DNA of 5,267 nucleotides. Origin: an uncultured Atopobium sp. GTDB taxonomy: Bacteria; Actinomycetota; Coriobacteriia; Coriobacteriales; Atopobiaceae. Numbering within the stretch: the stretch's first letter is position 1; each line of letters begins with the position of its first letter. Of this stretch, positions 1 to 5,267 are shown in pieces. The position numbers and the translations under genes were made by a program. The DNA is taken from positions 1 through 5,267 of the forward strand of contig CAKAPZ010000080.1 of the NCBI GenBank assembly GCA_916720015.1, in the 5' to 3' direction. The notes below the pieces were generated by a model that did no database searches, had not been told where the DNA came from, and saw nothing but the letters and a program-made list of their open reading frames with translations.

Positions 1-363
1 ATACGCTGGTTCAGGAATAATAACCTCGTCACCTGGATTCATAAGGGTCAGCATAGTTGCAGAAATGGCTTCCGCAGCTCCCACGGTAACGACAATACCG
101 TCCGGACCGACCTTCATACCACGTGCAGACTCCCAAGCAGCAATAGCCTCCCTAAGCTCAAGAGTACCAACGTTGGGTGGATAATGCGTGTTTCCAGCTT
201 CAAGTTCTCTGTCTACTAAGTTACAAATAGGGGCTGGAGTGTCTTCTCCCGGCTCTCCAATAGTTAAAGAAATACATCCTGGCGTTGCAGCAGCAAGTGC
301 CGAGAAACGCCTGATACCAGAGGGTTTGAAAAGCTCTAGTGTTGTATTTCTTGATAGCGACAT
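1..363 (-). CDS. PLP-dependent class I/II aminotransferase, N-terminal 121 residues (runs off left edge)
   Basis: Reading the minus strand from the ATG at 363 gives 121 open codons to the window edge. The protein resembles fold-type I aminotransferases, which move amino groups between amino and keto acids in the cytoplasm using pyridoxal phosphate. Visible family marks are ISLTIGEPGEDTP (residues 31-43, the usual 'I-x-L-x-x-G-E-P-x-x-x-T-P' block), YPPNVGTLELREAIA (61-75, the G-x-x-x-L-R-x-A-I block), TVGAAEAI (93-100, the cofactor-phosphate loop region) and MNPGDEVIIPEPAY (108-121). The catalytic lysine lies beyond the window, so activity and substrate cannot be judged. The start is supported by GAGGAG five bases upstream. 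The gene is divergent from the EEP gene. Family assignment is firm; subfamily (aspartate, alanine or aromatic type) is open. Confidence 0.93.
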   Translation of the reverse strand, partial: MSLSRNTTLELFKPSGIRRFSALAAATPGCISLTIGEPGEDTPAPICNLVDRELEAGNTHYPPNVGTLELREAIAAWESARGMKVGPDGIVVTVGAAEAISATMLTLMNPGDEVIIPEPAY

Positions 364-368
364 ACAAA

Positions 369-374
369 CTCCTC
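369..374 (-). promoter_or_regulatory. Ribosome binding site of the aminotransferase
   Basis: On the minus strand this reads GAGGAG, five bases before the ATG at 363. It fixes the start codon of the partial aminotransferase. Confidence 0.8.
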
Positions 375-390
375 AACATACTTTCAATCC

Positions 391-420
391 ATAATAGTTA
401 TCATTTAAATCATACGACAC
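391..420 (-). promoter_or_regulatory. Possible promoter of the aminotransferase gene
   Basis: On the minus strand, TATTAT (complement of 391-396) matches five of six -10 bases. GTGTCG (complement of 415-420), 18 bases further upstream, matches only three of six -35 bases. It would give a leader of about 20 bases. The -35 is weak, so this is a guess based on the -10 and position. The same 77-bp gap must also hold the promoter of the divergent EEP gene, for which I see only poor plus-strand candidates (TTTCAA at 382-387 and TTAAAT at 405-410, 17 apart). Confidence 0.3.
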
Positions 421-440
421 TTGATTGATACGAGGTTCGC

Positions 441-1616
441 ATGAAAAGAGTTTTGTCTCTTGGCCTTAAGCTTATTACTGGCCTTCTAAAAAGGGTTCTT
501 GCACCACTTTTCAAATTTGTAGGCGGGCTTTTTGTTCTAGCTTTACTGGTTATTGGTGGATATGCCCTCTACCTGCAGCTTAATTACTATCGCATTCCTG
601 ACAATACTCCTGTATCCAATCAAGGTGCTTCTCCTGAGGCTACAACTGTACAGGTAGGCCAAACCTACACAGCTTCGACCTACAACATTGGCTTTGGTGC
701 TTACACCCCTGATTACACCTTCTTTATGGATGAAGGCATCATGCAGGATGGCACACGCACCGTGGGAACTCACGGCCGTGCGGTAAGCAGAAACTCCGTT
801 CTTTACACCACAAACGGCGCCCTGAACACCGTTTCTTCTCTGAATGGCGGTACAGCTCCTGACTTTATACTCTTTCAGGAGATTGATACCTCATCCGATA
901 GAAGTTGGCATGTGAATCAAGTTTCTGAAGCAGAGAGCCGCTTTGGATCCTATGCATCATATTTTGCGCAGAACTTCCACACCGCATTTCTCGCCTATCC
1001 ACTCACAGAGTTCCACGGAACCTCTAACTCGGGAATTCTGACGCTTTCAAACGTACTTGCTTCTAGCGCAACTCGTCGTACCTATCCCATTGATGAGTCT
1101 TTCCCAACAAAGTTCTTTGACCTAGACCGCTGCTTTATGATTACGCGCTATCCCACAAGCGATGGTCATGAGCTAGTGCTTATTAACAGTCACATGTCTG
1201 CCTACGACAAAGGTGGTACCAGTCGCGCGCAGCAGCTTGCACTTCTAACCAAAATAATGTCTGAGGAGCGCGCTAAGGGTAATTACGTTATTGCGGGTGG
1301 CGACTGGAACCATGCCATTTTGGGCTCACTTACACTCTATCCTTCTGTTCAGCAGGTACCAGACTGGGTAGCAGAACTCAAAGATTCTGATTTGCCAGAA
1401 GGCTTTAGCGTTGTAGCTCCAGACAACCTTACCAACGTTCCTACCTGCCGCGGAGATGACATCCCATACGAGAAGGACAAGACATACACCACCACAGTTG
1501 ATGGCTGGATTGTCTCGGATAACGTTGTTGCAACCGCCAGAAACATTGACACGCAATTTGCCTATTCTGATCACAACCCGGTTCTTCTGTCTTTCACCTT
1601 AAAGAGCGCAGAGTAG
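441..1616 (+). CDS. Membrane-anchored endonuclease/exonuclease/phosphatase (EEP) family protein
   Basis: This 391-residue protein has a basic, amphipathic N-terminus (Lys/Arg at 2, 3, 10, 17, 18, 25) and one hydrophobic segment at about 27-47, then an EEP domain from about 77 to the end. EEP enzymes (DNase I, exonuclease III, sphingomyelinase, inositol phosphatase) cut phosphodiester or phosphomonoester bonds with a divalent metal. All expected active-site positions are visible: Asn82 in TYNIGFG, Glu147 in FQEID, His251 in NSHMSAYD, Asp288 and Asn290 in GGDWNH, Asp354 in VDGW, and Asp377-His378 in SDHNP. The lack of a clear signal-peptidase site suggests a signal anchor with the enzyme outside the cell, which is inference. 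The start has GAGG (432-435) five bases upstream, and no other Met precedes the membrane segment. Substrate (nucleic acid, phospholipid or sugar phosphate) cannot be told from sequence. It appears to be transcribed alone. Confidence 0.9.
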   Translation: MKRVLSLGLKLITGLLKRVLAPLFKFVGGLFVLALLVIGGYALYLQLNYYRIPDNTPVSNQGASPEATTVQVGQTYTASTYNIGFGAYTPDYTFFMDEGIMQDGTRTVGTHGRAVSRNSVLYTTNGALNTVSSLNGGTAPDFILFQEIDTSSDRSWHVNQVSEAESRFGSYASYFAQNFHTAFLAYPLTEFHGTSNSGILTLSNVLASSATRRTYPIDESFPTKFFDLDRCFMITRYPTSDGHELVLINSHMSAYDKGGTSRAQQLALLTKIMSEERAKGNYVIAGGDWNHAILGSLTLYPSVQQVPDWVAELKDSDLPEGFSVVAPDNLTNVPTCRGDDIPYEKDKTYTTTVDGWIVSDNVVATARNIDTQFAYSDHNPVLLSFTLKSAE

Positions 1617-1631
1617 CGTTATCCGTCTTTT

Positions 1632-1641
1632 AGCATATGCT
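1632..1641. repeat. Perfect 10-bp palindrome upstream of the toxin-antitoxin promoter
   Basis: AGCATATGCT is its own reverse complement. It lies 40 bases upstream of the -35 box of the toxin-antitoxin promoter and 16 bases after the EEP stop codon. It could be an accessory operator site or chance; short A/T-centred palindromes are common in such gaps. Confidence 0.4.
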
Positions 1642-1644
1642 TAA

Positions 1645-1676
1645 TATGTGCGTATTGTACCTATAATACGCACATA
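1645..1676. repeat. Perfect 12-bp inverted repeat, candidate operator (or weak terminator)
   Basis: The left arm TATGTGCGTATT (1645-1656) and right arm AATACGCACATA (1665-1676) are exact reverse complements around an 8-base spacer. The repeat ends four bases before the -35 box of the antitoxin promoter. Type II antitoxins with ribbon-helix-helix folds normally repress their own operon by binding palindromes at the promoter, so an operator role is plausible. Alternatively the RNA hairpin could help end the EEP transcript, but only four of twelve pairs are G-C and no uridine run follows, so this is less likely. Confidence 0.6.
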
Positions 1677-1680
1677 ATTA

Positions 1681-1709
1681 TTGACTTTACCGTCTTCATT
1701 TTGTATAAC
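1681..1709 (+). promoter_or_regulatory. Sigma-70-type promoter of the toxin-antitoxin operon
   Basis: TTGACT (1681-1686, five of six -35 bases) and TATAAC (1704-1709, five of six -10 bases) are separated by exactly 17 bases. Transcription would start near 1716, leaving a leader of about 19 bases that holds the antitoxin ribosome binding site. This is the best promoter in the window. The inverted repeat just upstream could regulate it. Confidence 0.75.
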
Positions 1710-1717
1710 ATAATTAC

Positions 1718-1728
1718 AGGAAAGGCGG
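1718..1728 (+). promoter_or_regulatory. Ribosome binding site of the antitoxin
   Basis: The purine-rich stretch AGGAAAGGCGG lies six bases before the ATG at 1735. The AGGAAAGG core is nine bases from the ATG. It supports this start codon. Confidence 0.6.
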
Positions 1729-1734
1729 ATTATT

Positions 1735-2013
1735 ATGGCAAAAGTAAGCACAAATATTAATTTGGATCCAACGCTCAAAAAGAATGCCCAGGAGCTTCTC
1801 AGAGATTTAGGCATGGATCTTACTACTGCTATTACTATTTTTCTTCGTCAGACTGTTCGTGAACAGGGAATCCCTTTTGAAATCAAACGAGAAACTCCTA
1901 ATGCTCAAACTATAGAGGCTCTTAATGAATACACCAACATGAAAGAGCATCCAGAAAATTACAAGCACTATGCCTCATTCTCCGACGCAATGTCGGAGGT
2001 CTTAGATGCTTGA
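1735..2013 (+). CDS. dinJ: RelB/DinJ-family antitoxin
   Basis: This 92-residue protein fits the RelB/DinJ antitoxin family in length and order. The N-terminal ribbon-helix-helix DNA-binding part spans about residues 4-48: strand VSTNINLDPTLKKNAQ, then helices through LLRDLGMDLTTAITIFLRQTV, ending in the typical GIPFEI (45-50). The C-terminal part (about 51-92) should wrap and block the toxin; it contains the acidic and aromatic EHPENYKHY block. Known members neutralise the RNase toxin and, alone or with it, repress their shared promoter. The stop codon overlaps the toxin start by eight bases, which suggests coupled translation and confirms the partnership. Its DNA is A/T-rich (about 37-38% G+C in hand-counted 60-base samples) compared with the DUF438 gene downstream, consistent with acquisition by transfer. 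Start chosen for the promoter and ribosome site just ahead. Confidence 0.93.
   Translation: MAKVSTNINLDPTLKKNAQELLRDLGMDLTTAITIFLRQTVREQGIPFEIKRETPNAQTIEALNEYTNMKEHPENYKHYASFSDAMSEVLDA
1995..1999 (+). promoter_or_regulatory. Ribosome binding site of the toxin, inside the antitoxin gene
   Basis: GGAGG lies six bases before the toxin ATG at 2006 and within the last codons of the antitoxin. It sets the toxin start and, with the eight-base overlap, suggests translational coupling. Confidence 0.8.
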
Positions 2014-2278
2014 AATCGTTCTTTCTAATCAATTTAAAAAAGACATCAAATCAGCTCAAAAAAGAGGTCTTAAGCTTGAGTTACTTACTGAAGTTGTGGA
2101 CACCCTCGCCTCTCAAAAATCACTCCCAGAAAAATATCGCGACCATTCTCTGACCGGCTCTTACGCAGATTTCAGAGAATGTCACATCAAGCCGGACTGG
2201 CTTCTTATTTACAGAATTGATAACGAAGACTTACTTCTTTTTCTTTTTAGAACAGGCTCTCATTCTGATCTCTTTTAA
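2006..2278 (+). CDS. yafQ: YafQ-family mRNA interferase toxin
   Basis: This 90-residue protein belongs to the RelE superfamily, YafQ branch: ribosome-dependent RNases that cut mRNA in the A site and stop growth when the antitoxin is lost. The catalytic residues known from E. coli YafQ all have counterparts: His47 in YRDHSLTG, His60 and Asp64-Trp65 in CHIKPDWLLIYR, Arg82 and His86 in FRTGSHSDLF, and the terminal Phe90. The early QFKKDIKSAQKRG block (9-21) also matches the family. Length is normal and the frame is intact, so the toxin is probably active. It starts inside the antitoxin gene with an eight-base overlap (ATGCTTGA) and is expected to share the promoter at 1681-1709. A residual possibility is a RelE-like toxin with different codon preference, but the H...CH..PDW...RTG.H..LF pattern favours YafQ. 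Confidence 0.94.
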   Translation: MLEIVLSNQFKKDIKSAQKRGLKLELLTEVVDTLASQKSLPEKYRDHSLTGSYADFRECHIKPDWLLIYRIDNEDLLLFLFRTGSHSDLF

Positions 2279-2297
2279 AACTAAAGAATAATTTTTG

Positions 2298-2319
2298 TTT
2301 TGTTGTAACCACAACAAAA
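2298..2319. repeat. A/T-rich 9-bp hairpin after the toxin gene
   Basis: TTTTGTTGT (2298-2306) and ACAACAAAA (2311-2319) are exact reverse complements around a four-base AACC loop, 20 bases past the toxin stop. The stem has only three G-C pairs and is followed by GCC rather than a T run. It is therefore at best a weak terminator for the toxin-antitoxin transcript, and may instead be an RNA 3'-end stabiliser or chance. Confidence 0.4.
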
Positions 2320-2325
2320 GCCATA

Positions 2326-2354
2326 TGGAAGTCCTGTCACACTTTGGGTATAAA
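2326..2354 (+). promoter_or_regulatory. Possible promoter of the DUF438/hemerythrin gene
   Basis: TATAAA (2349-2354) matches five of six -10 bases. The hexamer 17 bases upstream, TGGAAG (2326-2331), matches only three of six -35 bases. The leader would be about 38 bases. Some promoter is expected here because the preceding operon is of a different kind and ends 120 bp before the start codon. Confidence 0.4.
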
Positions 2355-2398
2355 GTAAGCCATAGTAGACTTTCTAAACTTATCCGAGAGGAGCCCGT

Positions 2399-3991
2399 AT
2401 GGCACAGGTTCTTGATTTAAGCAAATCCGTTTATGAGATTTGCACTAAGTATCCCGTTATTAAAGGCCTCATGGCAGAAAACGGCTTTGCCGAGATTACC
2501 GAGCCAGGCCGTCTTCAGACCATGGGTCGTTTTATGACCATCCCTAAAGGCTGCGACCACAAAGGCGTAGACCTTGAGGAGCTCAAAGCAATCTTCCGCG
2601 CTCACGGCTTTACCATTCTTGGCGATGAGGAGCCTGCAGCGGCAGAAACCCCAGCTGACGAGAAACCCGCAGAGGCAGAGAACGCACCTATCGCGCAGAC
2701 TCCTGAGGAGCGCAAAGCTCTTATCGCCCAGTACCTTGAGCGCCTCAATAACGGTGAGGACATCGAGGCTGTTCGCGAGGACTTTACTCGTAACTTCAAA
2801 GATGTCTCTGGATCTGAAATCTCTACCGCTGAGCAGGAGCTTATTGCTGGCGGCGTCCCTATGGAGAAGGTCCTGAAGCTCTGTGACGTTCACGCTGCTC
2901 TCTTTGAAGGAAAGGTCTCCTGCACACCAACAGGTGCTGTTGAAGAGACTCCTGGCCATCCTGTTTGGACCATGCGTCAAGAGAACGACCGCATCCTTGC
3001 CTTTATCCACGACCGCGTTGCTCCAGATGTTAAGCGTGCTCGTACGCTTACTGAGTCTTCCAGCAACGAAGAGTGCGCTGGTGTTGCAGCAATTCTAAAG
3101 GCTGATATGGACGCCTTTGACGAGGTCTTTGTTCACTACAAGCGCAAGGAAGAACTGCTCTTCCCTCATCTTGAGCGCCACGATATCACTGGTCCTTCAA
3201 AGGTTATGTGGGGTAAGGACGACGAGGTAAGAAACGCTGTTAACGGTGCAGAGGCTCTGCTCGAGACTGCATACGGCCAGTATGATGCAGGCCTTATGGC
3301 AGCCGTTGCTGACTACCTGGATGAGGCTATTGAGGGTGCTGAGTCCATGGCATCCAAGGAAGAAAACGTCCTCATCCCACTTTCCCTTGAGCACCTAACT
3401 GCTACTCAGTGGACCCAGATTGCCGCTGAAGAGAACGAGTTTGGTCACGCATTTGGCGTCAATCCTCCTTCATGGCACGCAGATCCTCTTGAGCTTGCAA
3501 ACGACAAGCTTAAAGAGATGGAAGCCGCAGCCGCTATGGACGAGAATAACGCTGAAGCAGAAGAGGAAGTAATTTCTGCTGACGGTAAGGTCAAGCTCTC
3601 TACCGGTGTGTTCACCATTCCGCAGCTTGAGGCTGTCTTTGCAACTATTCCACTCGACATTACCTTTGTTGATGCAGATGACAAGACACGTTACTTCAGC
3701 CACGGCGACACCCGTGCTTTCCCTCGTCCTAAGAGCTGCCTTGGCCGCGACGTATATGACTGCCATCCACCAAAGAGCCAAGAGGCTGTTCGTCGCATCC
3801 TCACCGAGTTTAGGAGCGGTCGTAGCGACTCCTCCGAGTTCTGGTTTGAGGTCAGAGATAAGTTCCTCTACGTCCGTTACTTTGCTGTTCGCGATGAAGA
3901 GGGCAACTACCTGGGCGCTCTTGAGACCACTCAGGACATCGGCCCAATCCGTGCTCTTGAGGGCGAGAACCGCAGAGGCTCCGACAGCTAA
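2399..3991 (+). CDS. DUF1858-DUF438-hemerythrin (HHE)-PAS four-domain protein
   Basis: This 530-residue soluble protein has four recognisable parts. Residues 4-73 resemble DUF1858 (DLSKSVYEICTKYP, then GF, TMGRFMTIP, GVDLEELKAIFRAHGF). An acidic Ala/Glu/Pro linker covers about 75-97. Residues 101-171 match DUF438 (ERKALIAQYLERLNNGEDIEAV; GSEISTAEQELIAGGVP; LCDVHAALFEG). Residues 187-350 form a hemerythrin-like HHE bundle with candidate di-iron ligands His187, His204, His246, Glu250/251, His257, Glu321/322 and His332. After a second acidic linker (about 372-393), residues 398-520 form a PAS domain with the family's DVYDCHPPKS block (451-460) and a GALETTQDIGPIRALEGE end. Hemerythrin domains bind O2, NO or react with peroxide; PAS domains sense ligands. 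A cytoplasmic oxygen, NO or redox sensing or scavenging role is inferred; no output domain exists. AGAGGAG (2387-2393) is five bases before ATG. It is followed by a hairpin, so probably a single-gene transcript. Coding DNA is richer in G+C than the toxin-antitoxin pair. Confidence 0.93.
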   Translation: MAQVLDLSKSVYEICTKYPVIKGLMAENGFAEITEPGRLQTMGRFMTIPKGCDHKGVDLEELKAIFRAHGFTILGDEEPAAAETPADEKPAEAENAPIAQTPEERKALIAQYLERLNNGEDIEAVREDFTRNFKDVSGSEISTAEQELIAGGVPMEKVLKLCDVHAALFEGKVSCTPTGAVEETPGHPVWTMRQENDRILAFIHDRVAPDVKRARTLTESSSNEECAGVAAILKADMDAFDEVFVHYKRKEELLFPHLERHDITGPSKVMWGKDDEVRNAVNGAEALLETAYGQYDAGLMAAVADYLDEAIEGAESMASKEENVLIPLSLEHLTATQWTQIAAEENEFGHAFGVNPPSWHADPLELANDKLKEMEAAAAMDENNAEAEEEVISADGKVKLSTGVFTIPQLEAVFATIPLDITFVDADDKTRYFSHGDTRAFPRPKSCLGRDVYDCHPPKSQEAVRRILTEFRSGRSDSSEFWFEVRDKFLYVRYFAVRDEEGNYLGALETTQDIGPIRALEGENRRGSDS

Positions 3992-4044
3992 GATCTTGCG
4001 CGCGTAAAACCCTGAGTTGCCTCTTAAAAATTTTGTGCGACTCG

Positions 4045-4090
4045 GTAGGCGATGTGTCCTTTTTAAGGCACATCGCCTACACTATTTCTG
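4045..4090 (+). terminator. Likely intrinsic terminator after the DUF438/hemerythrin gene
   Basis: GTAGGCGATGTG (4045-4056) pairs perfectly with CACATCGCCTAC (4069-4080). Inside, CCTT (4058-4061) pairs with AAGG (4065-4068) around a TTT loop with one bulged T. This 16-pair hairpin is strong, with seven or more G-C pairs in the outer stem. The tail ACTATTTCTG is only moderately U-rich, so termination may be incomplete and some read-through into the transporter gene is possible. Confidence 0.7.
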
Positions 4091-4096
4091 GCCAAA

Positions 4097-4105
4097 AGAG
4101 AGGAG
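4097..4105 (+). promoter_or_regulatory. Ribosome binding site that sets the GTG start of the transporter
   Basis: AGAGAGGAG ends five bases before GTG at 4111, the same sequence and spacing as the site before the DUF438/hemerythrin gene. It supports GTG rather than the first in-frame ATG at 4174, which would cut into the first membrane segment. Confidence 0.8.
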
Positions 4106-4110
4106 CCTCA

Positions 4111-5267
4111 GTGCTACATCGTTTACTCGGCACTAAGTATGCATACGCCATTGTTGCAACTTGTATTGTCATCATGTTTTTGCCGTGCGCCATTATCCTG
4201 ACGTGCTTCGGCATCTTCATCACACCAGTTTCACAATATTTTGGCGTACCCCGCGTTGCCTTCTCTGCGGTCTTCTCGGTACTCTGCATTGCCATGACGG
4301 TAGCTTTGCCGTTCATAGGCAAGTTCTATAAAACGCACGATACGCGCCTGGTACTCTCTGCAAGCGTTATCATCTGCGCAATCTCATATGGAGCTATGTC
4401 AGCCTCTCAAGAGATTTGGCATTTCTATCTCTGCGCGGTGGGACTTGGTATTGGCGTTCCTGCGCTTATGTTCTTATGTGTCCCCGCACTTATCAACGAT
4501 TGGTTTGACCAGCGCGTTGGCACCTTTATGGGCCTCTGCTTTGCATTTACCGGTATCGGTGGCACTGTCTTTAACCCCATCGGATCCGCCATTATCTCGT
4601 CTGGCCCTGAAGGCTGGCGAGCCTGTTATCTAATTTTTGCCCTGGTTATGCTTGTAGGAACACTTCCCTTTACCCTTTTTGTAGTACGCGAGAAACCCCA
4701 AGACCTTGGTCTTACACCTCTTACCTTCTCCTCTACTGACGAGAAAACTATTGAAGTCGCAGAGGCTTCTTCAACCGATATCTCCGCTGATGACGCAATG
4801 AAATATCCAGAGTTTTATATGGTTGCTGCGTTTTACGCGCTCATTACCTTTAACCAGCAAATCTCTCAGTACTTCCCAAGCTATGCAGCAACCTTTGCAG
4901 AAACTGCTCCTGCCATTGCCGCTGCCACAGGCCTTCTTGCTGGAACAACTATGCTTGGTCAAGCAATTGGAAAGGTACTTCTAGGTGTATTAAGTGATAT
5001 TTCGGTAAAACTTGCCTGTTTTGTAGGAATTTTCTCGGGCATTGTTGGCTTACTTATGTTGGGGATTAAGCTTCCAGTATTGCCACTCTTGCTGGCAGGA
5101 ACCTTCCTTTTTGGAATTGCCTATGCCCTTACAACGGTCGGCTCGCCACTTTTGGTACGTGCGGTCTTTGGTAAAAAAGATTCCACTCTTATTTACTCAA
5201 GAATTGCAGGTGTAAGCAGCTTTGTCTCTGCCTGTGCGCTCATTATTTGGAGCCTGATTGTAGATGG
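4111..5267 (+). CDS. Major facilitator superfamily (MFS) transporter, C-terminus beyond window
   Basis: From GTG at 4111 the frame stays open for 385 codons to the window edge. The protein is a polytopic inner-membrane carrier with hydrophobic segments at about 12-36, 49-70, 79-97, 105-128, 138-160, 172-193, 234-255, 268-295, 301-318, 321-345 and 367-383, so roughly the last of 12 helices is missing. MFS marks include NDWFDQRVGTFMGL with AFTGIGG (129-151, the 'WF...R..G.A.G...G.G' helix-5 pattern), REKPQDLGLTP (193-203, typical end of the first half) and GKVLLGVLSD (287-296, motif A of the second half). The central loop (about 204-230) is acidic. The pattern is closest to the monocarboxylate/oxalate-formate-type MFS branch, but the substrate is unknown. 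Only 119 bp and a hairpin separate it from the upstream gene. A promoter is not obvious, so partial read-through may contribute to its expression. Confidence 0.92.
   Translation, partial: MLHRLLGTKYAYAIVATCIVIMFLPCAIILTCFGIFITPVSQYFGVPRVAFSAVFSVLCIAMTVALPFIGKFYKTHDTRLVLSASVIICAISYGAMSASQEIWHFYLCAVGLGIGVPALMFLCVPALINDWFDQRVGTFMGLCFAFTGIGGTVFNPIGSAIISSGPEGWRACYLIFALVMLVGTLPFTLFVVREKPQDLGLTPLTFSSTDEKTIEVAEASSTDISADDAMKYPEFYMVAAFYALITFNQQISQYFPSYAATFAETAPAIAAATGLLAGTTMLGQAIGKVLLGVLSDISVKLACFVGIFSGIVGLLMLGIKLPVLPLLLAGTFLFGIAYALTTVGSPLLVRAVFGKKDSTLIYSRIAGVSSFVSACALIIWSLIVD

Noticed and set aside
188..394. Plus-strand 68-codon open frame
   Set aside because: It is antisense to the aminotransferase, whose family motifs are clear on the minus strand, and it has no convincing ribosome binding site.
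1662..1667. Perfect TATAAT as a -10 box
   Set aside because: No acceptable -35 box sits 16-18 bases upstream (best is CTTAAT). The hexamer lies across the spacer and right arm of the inverted repeat, and a better promoter is at 1681-1709.
1645..1680. Inverted repeat as a strong rho-independent terminator of the EEP gene
   Set aside because: The stem is mostly A-T, the loop is eight bases, and no T run follows. Kept as a candidate operator instead.
1617..1734. LexA-type SOS box ahead of the DinJ-YafQ operon, as in E. coli
   Set aside because: I could not find a convincing CTG-N10-CAG or Gram-positive GAAC-N4-GTTC site in this gap.
2417..3010. Long 197-codon minus-strand open frame
   Set aside because: It lies entirely antisense to the DUF438/hemerythrin gene, whose codon bias produces open antisense frames. 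It shows no recognisable domain, and the sense protein is unmistakable.
4077..4322. Minus-strand 81-codon open frame
   Set aside because: It is antisense to the first membrane segments of the MFS transporter and overlaps the terminator hairpin. It has no family resemblance.
1..5267. CRISPR array, insertion sequence, tRNA or rRNA
   Set aside because: I saw no regularly spaced direct repeats, transposase-like protein, terminal inverted repeats or structured RNA gene in the gaps.

Overview
The window looks like ordinary chromosomal sequence from an anaerobic, low-to-moderate G+C bacterium. Short A/T-rich gaps, strong GAGGAG-type ribosome binding sites and a DUF1858/DUF438/hemerythrin/PAS protein typical of strict anaerobes point to a fermentative Gram-positive. 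My best guess is a Coriobacteriia member of the Atopobium/Lancefieldella type. That assignment rests on general resemblance only and was not tested.

From left to right: (1) positions 1-363, minus strand, the N-terminal 121 codons of a PLP-dependent class I/II aminotransferase that runs off the left edge; (2) a 77-bp divergent gap; (3) 441-1616, plus strand, an endonuclease/exonuclease/phosphatase (EEP) enzyme held by one N-terminal membrane segment and carrying all its active-site motifs; (4) 1617-1734, a control region with a 10-bp palindrome, a perfect 12-bp inverted repeat and a good sigma-70-type promoter; (5) 1735-2278, an intact DinJ-YafQ-type toxin-antitoxin pair with an 8-nt overlap; (6) 2279-2398, a gap with a weak A/T stem-loop and a possible promoter; (7) 2399-3991, a 530-residue DUF1858-DUF438-hemerythrin-PAS protein; (8) 3992-4110, a gap with a strong hairpin; (9) 4111 to the right edge, a major facilitator superfamily transporter starting at GTG and lacking its C-terminus.

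The genes do not form one pathway. They are mostly single transcription units with their own signals; only the antitoxin and toxin form a clear operon. No gap exceeds about 120 bp. I saw no rRNA, tRNA, CRISPR array, insertion sequence or phage gene. I found no convincing undescribed multi-gene system. The most interesting items are the four-domain sensor-like protein without an output domain, the membrane-anchored EEP enzyme, and the palindromes just upstream of the toxin-antitoxin promoter.
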